Source: Methanobacterium sp. UBA176
Lineage (GTDB): Archaea; Methanobacteriota; Methanobacteria; Methanobacteriales; Methanobacteriaceae
Direction: 5' to 3'
Assembly: GCA_002505765.1 (NCBI GenBank)
Contig: DAVZ01000064.1
Coordinates: 1 to 50,103, forward strand
DNA: 50,103 bases
Shown: one piece after another, positions 36,488 to 45,599 of the stretch
How the letters are laid out: every line of letters starts with the position of its first letter
Numbering within the stretch: the first letter of the stretch is position 1
Notes under the pieces: model-generated
Told to the model about the DNA's origin: nothing
Seen by the model: the letters and a program-made list of their open reading frames with translations, nothing else
Databases searched by the model: none
Position numbers and translations under genes: made by a program

Positions 36488-37918
36488 ATGAACACAATTC
36501 AGAGAATAGCAAAAAACACCAGTTTACTGTTTATCTCCCAGATCATCACCTACCTTTTAGTTTTTTTAAGTTTAACCTATATGGCCAGGTATCTGGGAGT
36601 GGAAAAATTCGGTATTTTATCGTTTGCCCTATCCTTTGCAGGGATACTGATAATCTTTGCAGATCTTGGTCTAAGTACCCTGATGACCAGGGAAGTTGCA
36701 AGAGACAGGTCAATGATTGAAAAATACATCATCAACGTCATTATATTGAAAGTATTCCTGGTTATCCTTACATCCTTCTTCAGCCTGGGATTGATTTACT
36801 ACTTAAACTACGATGCAATAACCATCTTAGTCATTTTTCTGGTTATTCTGTCCTTCTTTTTTAACTCCTTTTCATTAACCTTTTATTCCCTTTTCCAGGC
36901 GCTTGAAGCAATGGAATACCAATCCCTGGGACAGGTCTTAAATTCATTGTTCCTCCTTATAGGAGTTTTAGTGGTTATTTATCTTGGACTGGATATTTTA
37001 GGCATTGCAGCGGCATACTTCATTACAGGAATCATTATAACTGTATACACTGTAACTGTATACATTCGCAGGTTCTCTTTACCCAAAATAAATTTTAATT
37101 TGGATTTTTCTAAAGATTTATTAAAGAAAGCGCTGCCCCTTTCCTTTGCCCTTATATTTTCTTCAATTGCATTCAGGATAGATACGGTAATTCTTGCACT
37201 GCTTGTGGGAAATGTGGCCGTAGGGCTGTATACATCATCCTACAGATTAATAGAAGTTTTAGTTTTCATTCCATCAGTTTTCACTGCAGCTATCTATCCT
37301 GTGGCCTCTAATTTTTATATATCATCCCATGATTCTTTAAAAATCGTGCATAAAAAATCCATTGAATATTTAACCATGGCCAGCATACCCATAGTTGTCT
37401 TGGGAACCATGATGGCCAATGAAATTATCCTGTTGATCTACGGCAGCCAGTTTACGGATGCTGTTATTGCCCTTCAAATTCTAATATGGGCCACTCCATT
37501 TATCTTTCTAAGTTTCGTATTTGCCACATTAATTGTATCCATCAATAAACAGAAATTAGCTCTAAAGATAGCCATGATCTCCATGATTGTTAATATAGTT
37601 CTTAATCTTATTTTCATTCCTTTATTCAGTTATGTAGGTTCTTCTTTTATCACTGTAATAACTGAATTAACTGATTTTGCCCTTTATTTCCTTTTCCTAT
37701 CTCACTATCTGTACAGAGTTGAATTAGAAAAAATTATATTAAAACCAGTAATTGCCGGGATATTGATGGGTCTCTTTATTTACTATGTGGATATTCCATT
37801 CTTTTCAATGATTTTTATAGCTCCAGTGGTATACCTAATATCATTAACCCTTTTAAAAGCATTTTCAAAGGAAGATACCGATATTTTAAAGCAGATAATT
37901 GGAATTAAAGGTAAATAA
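36488..37918 (+). CDS. Wzx-type oligosaccharide flippase 2
   Basis: Multipass MOP-superfamily protein of 476 residues, 12-14 hydrophobic helices. Its N-terminus, NTIQRIAKNTSLLFISQ, and ARYLGVEKFGILSFALSFAGI closely parallel flippase 1 at 13253-14686, so the two are paralogues. I start at ATG 36488, preceded by AAGGAAGATATT; a frame from 36413 adds 25 residues translated from the AT-rich spacer and is unlikely. It probably exports the lipid-linked unit made by locus 2. Confidence 0.9.
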   Translation: MNTIQRIAKNTSLLFISQIITYLLVFLSLTYMARYLGVEKFGILSFALSFAGILIIFADLGLSTLMTREVARDRSMIEKYIINVIILKVFLVILTSFFSLGLIYYLNYDAITILVIFLVILSFFFNSFSLTFYSLFQALEAMEYQSLGQVLNSLFLLIGVLVVIYLGLDILGIAAAYFITGIIITVYTVTVYIRRFSLPKINFNLDFSKDLLKKALPLSFALIFSSIAFRIDTVILALLVGNVAVGLYTSSYRLIEVLVFIPSVFTAAIYPVASNFYISSHDSLKIVHKKSIEYLTMASIPIVVLGTMMANEIILLIYGSQFTDAVIALQILIWATPFIFLSFVFATLIVSINKQKLALKIAMISMIVNIVLNLIFIPLFSYVGSSFITVITELTDFALYFLFLSHYLYRVELEKIILKPVIAGILMGLFIYYVDIPFFSMIFIAPVVYLISLTLLKAFSKEDTDILKQIIGIKGK

Positions 37919-37922
37919 TCCA

Positions 37923-39524
37923 TCATTTAACAAATAATCCGTTATAAAGTGAAATACCTTTGTTACCAAATTTTATTCCTAGTTCAATTCCTTTAAAACC
38001 AACAAAAGGTAAAAAGAAGTATGAAACTGCATGTTTTTTTGACTGGAATTCTGATTTTTTTATGGCCTGCACATAAAAATTAATTTTTTCCCCTATGGCA
38101 AATTTAGAGGGTTTAAAAATGGACTGGAAAAGCAACTGTTTATTTAATTCCATTTTATTTTTAATAAGGAGTTTTCTGACATAATCCAGATCATAATCAA
38201 TGTTAATTTCTCCACTTTTAATTGAGATTCTGTTTTCACTGGATATGACATTTTTCAGTGTTTTAGCAATGTTTTCATATGTAAACTCCTTTAAATAGTG
38301 CCGATATAATTTTTCACCTGTTTTAAATTTAAGTTCTGTATCTTCAATTAGCTTTCTGCAGTGATCCATTAATTCATCATTATTTGAGCCGATAAAAGAA
38401 TAATCTGAAGGTAAATAATCTCTTGCTGCTGCTAATGGAAATTTATTGTTATAATAAGCCACAACAGGTAACTTACAGGCCATAGCCTCCATTCTCACAG
38501 TATCTCCGTTTAGGGGAAATGTTTCAATTAGAAAATCCCCCAGCCCATATACTCTGGATAGATCTTTTAACGGGCCTGCAATGACCAGCCTGTCCTTAAT
38601 ACTCTGGTAATCTCTAAAACAGGTTTTAATTATATTTCTATTAAAATGGTTGGTTATAAGTACATGATAATGGTTTGGGTACTCCTGCAGCAGCATGTCA
38701 ATTAATTTAAAGTAATCCATATTATCGTCAATTACCTTCAAAATGTTGCCTATGGACAGTGAAACTGTTGAGCCCTTTTTAATATCCCAATCATTTCTTG
38801 AAACTATTTTAGGCTCTATTTTAGTAATTAATGGTACCATCTGAGAATTGTAAATATTTCTATATTTTTTTGAGCTTTCAATTCCTTCATCTCTAAATTC
38901 AATAAGGGTGTCAATGAGATTTCTTCCCAGCCAGTAGGAGTGATCGGCGTGATTGAAAAATATTATCCTGGACCTTTTATCAAGAGCATACAGTGCTGAA
39001 ATTGCAATTACATCATCTGGATTAATAAATAAAATGATCTCATCTGGAGAGTCCTGGTTAATATTTTGGATCAATTCCCCTATTCTTTCAGTATAACTAT
39101 CCTGCCAGGAAAGGGTATGAATGGGAATATTCTTCAAATGGTTACCATTGGAGCTGTAACCGTGGGCTGTGTAACCGTTGGTGATATAGATCTTATCTCC
39201 GCCCAGTATCTTTGCCCATTGCTTGAAAGCCTGGCAATGTCCAAGACATGTACCCCTGTCATCAGTAAGATAAGTTAAAATATAAATTCTCTTTTTATTT
39301 TCTTTTCCTTTCTTTCTAACTGGTTTTAAATCCATGCCTATCTTTGATAGAAGTTCTTCCAGTTCATCGTCATACCATAATCCCAGATGTGACTGCATTC
39401 CCATTTTGGCTGCAATGTGAACATAATCAAGGGCCTTTTCATATTTTTTATCCTTGAAGGCAGATTTAGCATCTGATTTTAGCAAATTATAGTTTTCTAA
39501 TTCTTCCTTTAATTTATCATCCAT
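37923..39524 (-). CDS. GT-B glycosyltransferase with helical N-terminal repeat and OGT-like donor site
   Basis: A 533-residue protein. The first ~55 residues are helical with a TPR-like pattern (SDAKSAFKDKKYEKALDYVHIA). From about 75 a GT-B fold follows: RIYILTYLTDDRGTCLGHCQAF, FFNHADHSYWLGRN, and a donor region GDFLIETFPLNGDTVRMEAMACKLPVV, whose FPxNGxT phrase recalls SPINDLY/O-GlcNAc transferases as well as GT4 enzymes. A C-terminal extension of about 115 residues has no known motif. ATG 39524 follows GGTG with better spacing than ATG 39527. It converges with flippase 2, leaving four bases. Sugar and acceptor unknown. Confidence 0.75.
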   Translation of the reverse strand: MDDKLKEELENYNLLKSDAKSAFKDKKYEKALDYVHIAAKMGMQSHLGLWYDDELEELLSKIGMDLKPVRKKGKENKKRIYILTYLTDDRGTCLGHCQAFKQWAKILGGDKIYITNGYTAHGYSSNGNHLKNIPIHTLSWQDSYTERIGELIQNINQDSPDEIILFINPDDVIAISALYALDKRSRIIFFNHADHSYWLGRNLIDTLIEFRDEGIESSKKYRNIYNSQMVPLITKIEPKIVSRNDWDIKKGSTVSLSIGNILKVIDDNMDYFKLIDMLLQEYPNHYHVLITNHFNRNIIKTCFRDYQSIKDRLVIAGPLKDLSRVYGLGDFLIETFPLNGDTVRMEAMACKLPVVAYYNNKFPLAAARDYLPSDYSFIGSNNDELMDHCRKLIEDTELKFKTGEKLYRHYLKEFTYENIAKTLKNVISSENRISIKSGEINIDYDLDYVRKLLIKNKMELNKQLLFQSIFKPSKFAIGEKINFYVQAIKKSEFQSKKHAVSYFFLPFVGFKGIELGIKFGNKGISLYNGLFVK

Positions 39525-39604
39525 CATTACACCACTTACTAATCCTATCTGGACCTCTGGAAACGATTAGGTTCATTGCTTAAATTTAATCTTTTATCCA
39601 AAGA

Positions 39605-40744
39605 TTAAATCTTAAAATGGGGTTTAATACTTCCATTTCTAATACCTGCTGAACTGATTACCCTATTTAAACTGTTACACACTTCATTTACCTCCTCCGA
39701 AATCATCCAGGGGTGCATAGGAAGGGATAGTATTTCTTCACATACTTTTTCAGTGCCAGGAAGTTTTACTGGATTCATGTTTTTATAGGCATTCTGCAAA
39801 TGCACAGGGATTGGATAATGTATTTGGGTTTGAATATCCTTTTTTAAGAGCTCCTTCTGTATGAAGTCCCTATTTTTATGTTTTATTACGTAGAGATGGT
39901 ATACATGTTTTGCATAATCCTTCTCCAATGGCTTAATTAAACCAGACCCTTCTAAAAACCTGTTATATGCCTGGGCAATGTTCCTTCTTGCCTCATTCCA
40001 CTTATCTAAATAGTTTAATTTAGTACTCAGTATAGCTGCCTGTATCTCATCCAATCTGCTGTTATATCCCAGAAATTCATGACGGTTTTTTTCTATCTGA
40101 CCATAATTTCTAAGCATTACAAGTTTTTGGGCTAACTCACCGTTATCTGTGACGATGATTCCACCGTCACCATAAGCTCCAAGATTTTTAGTTGGATAAA
40201 AGCTGAAACACCCCATATCCCCAATGCTACCTGCCATTTTACCTTTATATTCTGCTCCATGGGCCTGGCATGCATCTTCTATTAAAAATAATCCGTATTT
40301 ATCGCTGATTTCCTTAATTGGATCCATATCTGCAGGATGTCCGTACATATGAACAGGCATTATCGCCCTTGTTTTTGGGGTTATTTTTTCTTCGATTTTT
40401 GATGAATCAATGCAGCAGGTATGGGGATCAATATCAACAAATACCGGTTTTGCCTCGTTTCTGGTTATAGCATCTACTGTGGATATAAATGTGTGGGAAA
40501 CAGTGATAACTTCATCCCCATTATCTATTCCCAATGATTTAAGGGCAAGAAATAGCGCATCAGAGCCTGAATTTACACCAACAGCGTATTCACTTTTTAT
40601 GTATTTAGAAAAATCATTTTCAAAATTTTTGACCTCTTCTCCCAGTATGAAATTCCCATTATTCAAGGATTTCTGGATAGCATCATTTATTTCATGTTCA
40701 ATTGAAAAATATTCTCTTTTTAAGTCCACAAAATTTACAGTCAT
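39605..40744 (-). CDS. DegT/DnrJ-type sugar aminotransferase (FdtB-like)
   Basis: PLP enzyme of 379 residues that aminates a keto-sugar nucleotide. GVNSGSDALFLALKSL is the cofactor phosphate region, LIEDACQAHGAEYKG contains the conserved Asp, and SFYPTKNLGAYGDGGI holds the Schiff-base Lys (in contrast to the His in RfbH). LGYNSRLDEIQAAIL is a further family motif. Together with the FdtA-like gene upstream it fits the synthesis of dTDP-3-amino-3,6-dideoxyhexose, where the ketoisomerase supplies the 3-keto substrate. GGTGCATCT precedes ATG 40744. Related 4-aminotransferases cannot be excluded from sequence alone. Confidence 0.88.
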   Translation of the reverse strand: MTVNFVDLKREYFSIEHEINDAIQKSLNNGNFILGEEVKNFENDFSKYIKSEYAVGVNSGSDALFLALKSLGIDNGDEVITVSHTFISTVDAITRNEAKPVFVDIDPHTCCIDSSKIEEKITPKTRAIMPVHMYGHPADMDPIKEISDKYGLFLIEDACQAHGAEYKGKMAGSIGDMGCFSFYPTKNLGAYGDGGIIVTDNGELAQKLVMLRNYGQIEKNRHEFLGYNSRLDEIQAAILSTKLNYLDKWNEARRNIAQAYNRFLEGSGLIKPLEKDYAKHVYHLYVIKHKNRDFIQKELLKKDIQTQIHYPIPVHLQNAYKNMNPVKLPGTEKVCEEILSLPMHPWMISEEVNEVCNSLNRVISSAGIRNGSIKPHFKI

Positions 40745-40924
40745 AGATGCACCACAGCATAATCTTTTGAATAAATATTATTATGATTATCTATTTATTT
40801 AAATATTATTAATTGCCATTATTAGTAATAATTAATAATTTGAGTTTTTATAAATCTTTAAAAATAGTTATTAGAAGTAATTTAAAGTTTCAGGGCTCTA
40901 TTTATTATAAAAACATAATTATTC

Positions 40925-41905
40925 TCATACATCCAGTTTATAAAAGTCGTAAGTAATACCTCTAGCCCCAAATTTCTCTTTAAACCTGGCCAGACTTCGA
41001 TTTAAGTAAGTTCCATTGTTTTCTGTGGAAATACCAAAATCAAAATATGTTTTATCCCTGTAATAATCGGCGATTAAATAGTTAATTAAAAAATCTGCAG
41101 CAAAAAGTTCTTTTCCCCTGCTGGTCGATGCAATGTACTGTGGATGGATAACATCTCCACAATCGTAAACTACCATTCCCACAATGATTTCACCATTTTC
41201 TCTAATTGTAAAAAGCTTGATGTACCGGGGAAATCTTTCTGTAAGTAGCTCCATCTCTTCAGGAGTATGAACCGGTTCTAAACCATGTTTTTCCAGCAGA
41301 TCCTTTTTTTTAAGGGCCATGAATTCTTTAAAATCATCGTCCAGTTGCACATGTAGATTATTTTTTTTACTTTTATTAACCGACCATCTTCCTATTTTAC
41401 TGTAGCCAATTCTATTTTTAAGATAAATAGTTGATGCTATGTCCCTTCTTATGAGTTTGGCGTTGTTTCTAAAAAGAGCGTAAAGATCTTCTTCAGCAGG
41501 AATAGAGTGATAAATATGTGGTATCGCCTTGTAAATAAGCTTATTAACACCGTCTGCCTTTAAAAATGCTTTCAATGAATCAAAGACTTTAAGCATTTCA
41601 TTAGCCTTCATCTTTCTATCTGAAACAATACCCCCATAGGTTAAACCACTATGACTTACCACTGTTTTACCCTCTATATTGGCAGGCATAATAGCTATAA
41701 GTTTGTTTTTATTAAAAAACATCAATGAATAATCCTGGAACCTGTGGGAGTGATATTCCATGTAGTCCCTATAAAATAGGAACGTACCATTTTTTGACCT
41801 GCTAACAAAATCATCCCAGAGGTCTTTATATTCATTCCTGTATTTTTCCACCTTTATGGATACTTTTTTAATGTCTTTATATATTTCTTTAGACTTAGAA
41901 CTCAT
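40925..41905 (-). CDS. FemAB/GNAT-like acyltransferase
   Basis: A 326-residue protein resembling the Acetyltransf_6/FemAB (peptidoglycan-bridge-like) group. WDDFVSRSKNGTFLFYRDYMEYH near the N-terminus and the C-terminal YIASTSRGKELFAADFLINYL with YFDFGISTENNGTYLN are typical of this double-GNAT fold; FKEKFGARG is the family end motif. It overlaps the FdtA-like gene by four bases (ATGA) and precedes the aminotransferase, the position where FdtC/QdtC N-acetyltransferases stand in bacterial clusters. I infer it N-acylates the 3-amino sugar; methanogens with pseudomurein also use other peptide ligases, so a role in the wall is an alternative. Confidence 0.75.
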   Translation of the reverse strand: MSSKSKEIYKDIKKVSIKVEKYRNEYKDLWDDFVSRSKNGTFLFYRDYMEYHSHRFQDYSLMFFNKNKLIAIMPANIEGKTVVSHSGLTYGGIVSDRKMKANEMLKVFDSLKAFLKADGVNKLIYKAIPHIYHSIPAEEDLYALFRNNAKLIRRDIASTIYLKNRIGYSKIGRWSVNKSKKNNLHVQLDDDFKEFMALKKKDLLEKHGLEPVHTPEEMELLTERFPRYIKLFTIRENGEIIVGMVVYDCGDVIHPQYIASTSRGKELFAADFLINYLIADYYRDKTYFDFGISTENNGTYLNRSLARFKEKFGARGITYDFYKLDV

Positions 41906-42342
41906 TTCATTACCCTTTTTTTGAATTCATCGAAGTCTCTAATGTAGTCTTCCTCTTCATAGGGCTCTGAGGCCAGTACAAGGCATACAGAGCCTGATGA
42001 AAAATTATCCAGTTCCCTCCACACCATCCTGGGTACGTATAAACCGTAGTAGGATCTGTTTAATTGATAGACCTGTTTTGTTTTTCCATCATCCAAGATA
42101 ACATCAAAACTTCCGTTTGCTGCTATAATAAACTGTTCCAGTTCTTTATGGGCATGCCCTCCCCTGCTTTCACCGCCGGGAACATCATAAAGGTAGTAAA
42201 TACGTTTTATTTTAAATGGGACATGGTTTGTCTCCTCTATAAATGTCAGGTTTCCCCGGGGATCATGAATTTTGGGCAGTTCCAGTATTTTACAATTTTT
42301 TGGTGAATCATGTTTTAGATCTGCAGTTTTAGAAGTGTACAT
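41902..42342 (-). CDS. FdtA/QdtA-type dTDP-4-keto-6-deoxyglucose 3,4-ketoisomerase
   Basis: Cupin enzyme of 146 residues that moves the keto group from C4 to C3 of a dTDP-4-keto-6-deoxyhexose. KIHDPRGNLTFIEETNHVPF and IKRIYYLYDVPGGESRGGHAH are the family signature, with the active-site His pair in RGGHAHKELEQF. DVILDDGK and YYGLYVPRMVWRELDNF complete the barrel. The ATG at 42342 has GAGGC about ten bases before it; a GTG at 42354 overlaps that site. It is the first gene of the amino-sugar set. RmlA and RmlB, which would make the substrate, are not in the window. Confidence 0.9.
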   Translation of the reverse strand: MYTSKTADLKHDSPKNCKILELPKIHDPRGNLTFIEETNHVPFKIKRIYYLYDVPGGESRGGHAHKELEQFIIAANGSFDVILDDGKTKQVYQLNRSYYGLYVPRMVWRELDNFSSGSVCLVLASEPYEEEDYIRDFDEFKKRVMK

Positions 42343-42789
42343 AAAATGCCTCACATTATTATATCATATTATATGGTAATAATGTATTATAAATTTAATG
42401 ATTTTTAAACAAATCATTTGGAGATGATTCAAACTTAATATTCATTTAAAGAGTATTTGTAGTTATGATTAAAAAAATTACTTTTATTAGTAAATAAAGT
42501 ATCTATTATACCTTTAAAATATTGTTATTCTATTTTGTAGACCATAATATCATTTATTTTAAAAAACTCCAGTACAAATTTACATATTAATTTTTATTAT
42601 TTATAATAAATCAATCTTTTATTTTATTTTCATGGTAAATAAAAATTAAATCCATTAAAAACTGAACCCATTTAATCCCCCCTTAATGAATACATCCCCT
42701 GCAAGCAAGGGTGGATTTAAAATAATTATAATTTTAAGTTATGCTTATAAATTAGAAATAGAAATTTAAACCATTGATACTTAAAGCTG
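42343..42789. other. About 450-base AT-rich spacer at the edge of the glycan locus
   Basis: No intact gene is visible. The first ~100 bases should hold the promoter of the FdtA-like operon on the minus strand (TATAATATGATATAATAA is seen on that strand near 42352-42369). A C-rich phrase near 42678-42708 (CCCCCC, then CCCCTGC and GCAAGGG) could form a weak hairpin. The rest is low complexity and leads into decayed genes. Confidence 0.5.
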
Positions 42790-43202
42790 CATCTAATGTT
42801 TTTTTTTATTGATTCTACATAATTTATTCATTTATTATTATGATTATTATGAGATAAACGTTCCCCACCCATCTATAAGAACCATCGTGTTCGGTTATCT
42901 GAAGGCAAATCTGTTGGGTTGTATAGCGATATAATGGGTGTTGATGATGAGTATTCTATTAAAATATTCTTATAAGAGCAGGTAACGATATTTAAGATTA
43001 AATCTTCATCTAAAGCTGCCTTAAACAGAAAGTTTCTATTTTAGGCTGGCCCCGGTCATTCTTATTGGCACATAATAAATGGAAAGTAGATTTTATATTA
43101 ATCAGATCCGCGCTTGCAGGGCTAATTTAAGGTATAATATTTTTTATATACTGGAAATTTGATTTTAAAAACCTGGAGTTCATTAAAAGAAGGGAGAAAT
43201 AA
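42790..43202 (+). pseudogene. Decayed copy of the OB-like two-helix membrane protein (cf. 23556-24008)
   Basis: Translated pieces match the intact 150-residue protein at 23.6 kb but lie in different frames with stops. FIYYYDYYEI and VPHPSIRT correspond to CIHYYDNYQMHPSFPT; LSEGKSVGLYSDIMGVDDEY corresponds to the region TSGEVVKLQDYGFDILDEY; and after an interrupted middle the end IRACRANLRYNIFYILEI or, in the other frame, IYWKFDFKN resembles FIGLIFMTIIFLWYWKLDFKK. The AGGGAGAAATAA before the next ATG also parallels the intact pair (GAGGAGAAAATA). The left border is approximate. It is an old duplicate, not a recent one, since identity is moderate. Confidence 0.7.
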
Positions 43203-43648
43203 ATGCCAGACTGGATAACCCATATATTAATCACCTGGACTCTCTGCAAAGTTCTGGGATTTAGGTTTAAAGGCTTCGACAGTGAAAATACAGTGCTGGC
43301 CATTAGGGTCTCTTATTCCAGATATATACAAAACTACAATTCCCCTGGAGTTTTTTGAAATTATATATGTATGATATATATCAATTCACCTACCAGCTGG
43401 ATCTTTAATATTGGCCCTGAATTTTTCCCTATTTTTTAAGGACAAGAAAGCAGCATTCTTTTTTTATGTATTCAATCCATTTTGTCCTGGATCCATTTTA
43501 ACCCACGTAAGCGGAGGGATGGTTCTTCTTCCATTAAGCTGGACAGAGAGGCAGTTGAGAGATTATACCGGTTGATTATTATTATTATGATTTTAGCTAT
43601 GATCATTGCTTTAGTGGTGTTTGCTGTTTCTAAAAAAAAAATCGAATA
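43203..43648 (+). pseudogene. Decayed copy of the YdjM-like membrane hydrolase (cf. 24008-24499)
   Basis: The frame opens MPDWITHILITWTLCKVLGF, parallel to MPDWLTHITVAWIVCTVLGF at 24008. After VLAI a frameshift leads to GSLIPDIYKTTIPLEFF, matching GALIPDIVKISILLNYF, then a TGA and HLPAGSLILALNFSLFFKDK, matching HTPAGSIIIASIISLLFKEK. A further segment, LTHVSGGMVLLPLSWTERQL, corresponds to GTHYFMDLL through FYPFSWSYWQL, and a last frame ends ALVVFAVSKKKIE with TAA at 43646. At least two frameshifts and one stop are present, so no full product can be made. Together with the preceding pseudogene it is a dead copy of the two-gene unit. Confidence 0.85.
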
Positions 43649-43733
43649 ACCCACTAAAGAATAAAAAATGATGATCTCACAGGGTTTGATATTATTTAAC
43701 TGTTTAAAGTTCCAACCTGTAAATATGACAGGA

Positions 43734-43743
43734 TTTATAAATA
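43734..43743 (+). promoter_or_regulatory. Box A promoter candidate for the EVE gene
   Basis: TTTATAAATA is 40-49 bases before the ATG at 43783, which would give a leader of roughly 15-20 bases. No Shine-Dalgarno sequence is visible in it, so this mRNA may be read with an unstructured, nearly leaderless start. Confidence 0.5.
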
Positions 43744-43782
43744 TAGGAAAAATTTATCATCCTCATAACCAAATTATTAACC

Positions 43783-44301
43783 ATGAAAGATACTTTAAAG
43801 CCCATGCCTAAATATGAACATGAACTGTCCATCCAGTCCATCAATGATGATCCTCTGGGAAATAAAAATTACTGGCTTAATTCTTTTACTGAGGCCGCGT
43901 GGGAAGAGTTCATATCATCTGGAGGCTATGTAACTGGTTTTAAAGAGAAAAGATGGAAAACGGTTGAAAAAATTAAATACGGCGATTATTTTCTGTGTTA
44001 TGTATCAGGCATATCTGGCTTTATAAGCATCTTAAAAGTTATATCAAAGCCCTATTTTGATAAAAACAGTTTAATATCAAAAATGGATCTCTTTCCAGCA
44101 AGAATTTCTGTGGATGTAATTGTAAAATTAAAAGCTGAAAATGCAGTTCCCCTTTTGGAGTTAAAGGACCAGTTATCAATATTTAATGATCCTGAAAACC
44201 AGAAATCATGGAATATGCTGCTTAGAGATTCTCCAAAATTATTAAGGAAAGAAGATGGTGCATTGATAGCAAAATCCATTACTCAAAGGAAATTTTTATA
44301 A
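43783..44301 (+). CDS. EVE/PUA-like domain protein
   Basis: A 172-residue protein with an EVE-type fold of the PUA superfamily. NYWLNSFTEAAWEEFISSGG (about 29-48) and VTGFKEKRWKTVEKIKYGDYF are the usual opening (K-G-D before the strand), YVSGISGFISILKVIS the central strands, and LKAENAVPLLELKDQLSIF with WNMLLRDSPKLL the C-terminal part. Such domains bind modified bases in DNA or RNA and often lie near defence genes, but no restriction or nuclease gene is close here. The first ~28 residues are polar and probably disordered. It converges with the broken zinc-ribbon gene, stop codons abutting. Confidence 0.8.
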   Translation: MKDTLKPMPKYEHELSIQSINDDPLGNKNYWLNSFTEAAWEEFISSGGYVTGFKEKRWKTVEKIKYGDYFLCYVSGISGFISILKVISKPYFDKNSLISKMDLFPARISVDVIVKLKAENAVPLLELKDQLSIFNDPENQKSWNMLLRDSPKLLRKEDGALIAKSITQRKFL

Positions 44302-45469
44302 TCAGATTAACTTTTCACGGTACCACAGGTTAGTGGATTTTGAATACCATCTTTTATAGGATTCATCTTTAATGAACTGTGGCTCTTTGCTTATCCCTGC
44401 AAGTTTCCATTCTCCCTCACTTTTAACTGCTTTTTCAGTGTAAAGATAGACCAGATCAAAATAAAGGTATGGATCAGATTCATGGGAATGATGAACTGCT
44501 CTGTACTGTACCATGAAGGAGTTGTTATCTAAATTTAATATTTTAACAGAATCCCTGTCCAGTTCTACCTTTCCAAACCACGTTCCATCCACGAAATAAA
44601 AATTCCTGACCATTCCATTCTTCAATTGTTTATGATAGCTGGACCAGTAACCATCTTTTTCAATGAGTTGCAGCGCTTCAACATTTAGCCTTTCATCCAC
44701 ACTTGGAGGAGAGGATACTGTAGATTGAAGTGATGAATTCCCAGAAATAAAATTGAATTCGTTAAAATTCATAAGAGGTGAGATTGCGCCCAGTGCTATA
44801 AAATAAACGGCTATAATGAGTGTTGCCTGACCTTTTGATCCTATTTTATTCCACCAGTTAAATCTGGATCCATATGGGTATTTATTGAAATCTATTTCCC
44901 CAGATCTCTGATCATATCTTTTCCTTATTGAAGTTCCCAGTAGACTGAAAATGATTTCAGGGATTATGGATACGATTATAGAAACAACTATGAGGCTTAT
45001 AAAAAAGATCGTAGCCAGATTCCAGGGGATTTGACAGTATAAAAAACAGTGCAGAAAGTGAAATAGTTCCTGCCACAAATCCATGGAGCACACACCTTTT
45101 ATAACTTCCCCCCGGCAATAAGACCAGCAAGAAGCCCACCTACAATGGAAGTTATAAAGTGAACTGGAATTAAACTTATGAGAAATCCTACAGGTAATGC
45201 CTTTAAGCTTAAATTATCTCTATTAAACCAGAATTTTCTTCTTTTTTCATCCTTATAATTCTTTATGGTTCTTTTTAATTTTTTGTAGGATTCGATGCTT
45301 TCCTTGTTGTATTTACCCAGATTCATGTAGTTATCTGCATTTTTGAAGCTGTCAATTCTTAAAGAGTAGGTTAATTTCCACTGCACTGGCATTCAATAAA
45401 ATCATCCGGATTTTCCCCCTTTTGAAGCTCATAGTAGCCCCCGCATTTTTCACAAAATAGATAGCTCAT
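44302..45469 (-). pseudogene. Zinc-ribbon multipass membrane protein broken by three single-base indels
   Basis: Three consecutive reading frames join into one sensible protein. Frame 1 starts at ATG 45469, MSYLFCEKCGGYYELQKG, with a C-x2-C...C-x-C zinc ribbon, and stops after CQCSGN. Adding one A in the AAA at 45375-45377 gives CQCSGKLTYSLRID and continues to a hydrophobic region ALPVGFLISLIPVHF and GGLLAGLIAGG. There the G6 run (forward C6 at 45108-45113) has one base too many: with five, the frame continues SYKRCVLHGFVAGTISLSAL. A last shift, best placed in the C4 run (forward G4 at 45025-45028), gives SNPWNLATIFFISLIVV and leads to a long soluble C-terminus. The middle resembles DUF5518-like Gly-rich helices. 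The 263-residue frame at 44302-45093 is open on its own. Confidence 0.72.
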
Positions 45470-45599
45470 AGAACCCCACTCTAATAAACAATCAGTAATT
45501 GATGAAATATTTGCTATAACCATCAAAAAAAAAATAATATTCCCTGGAAAGCCCATGATCTTACTTACCAAAGTGCTTAAAAAGTTAGAATCAATGCCA

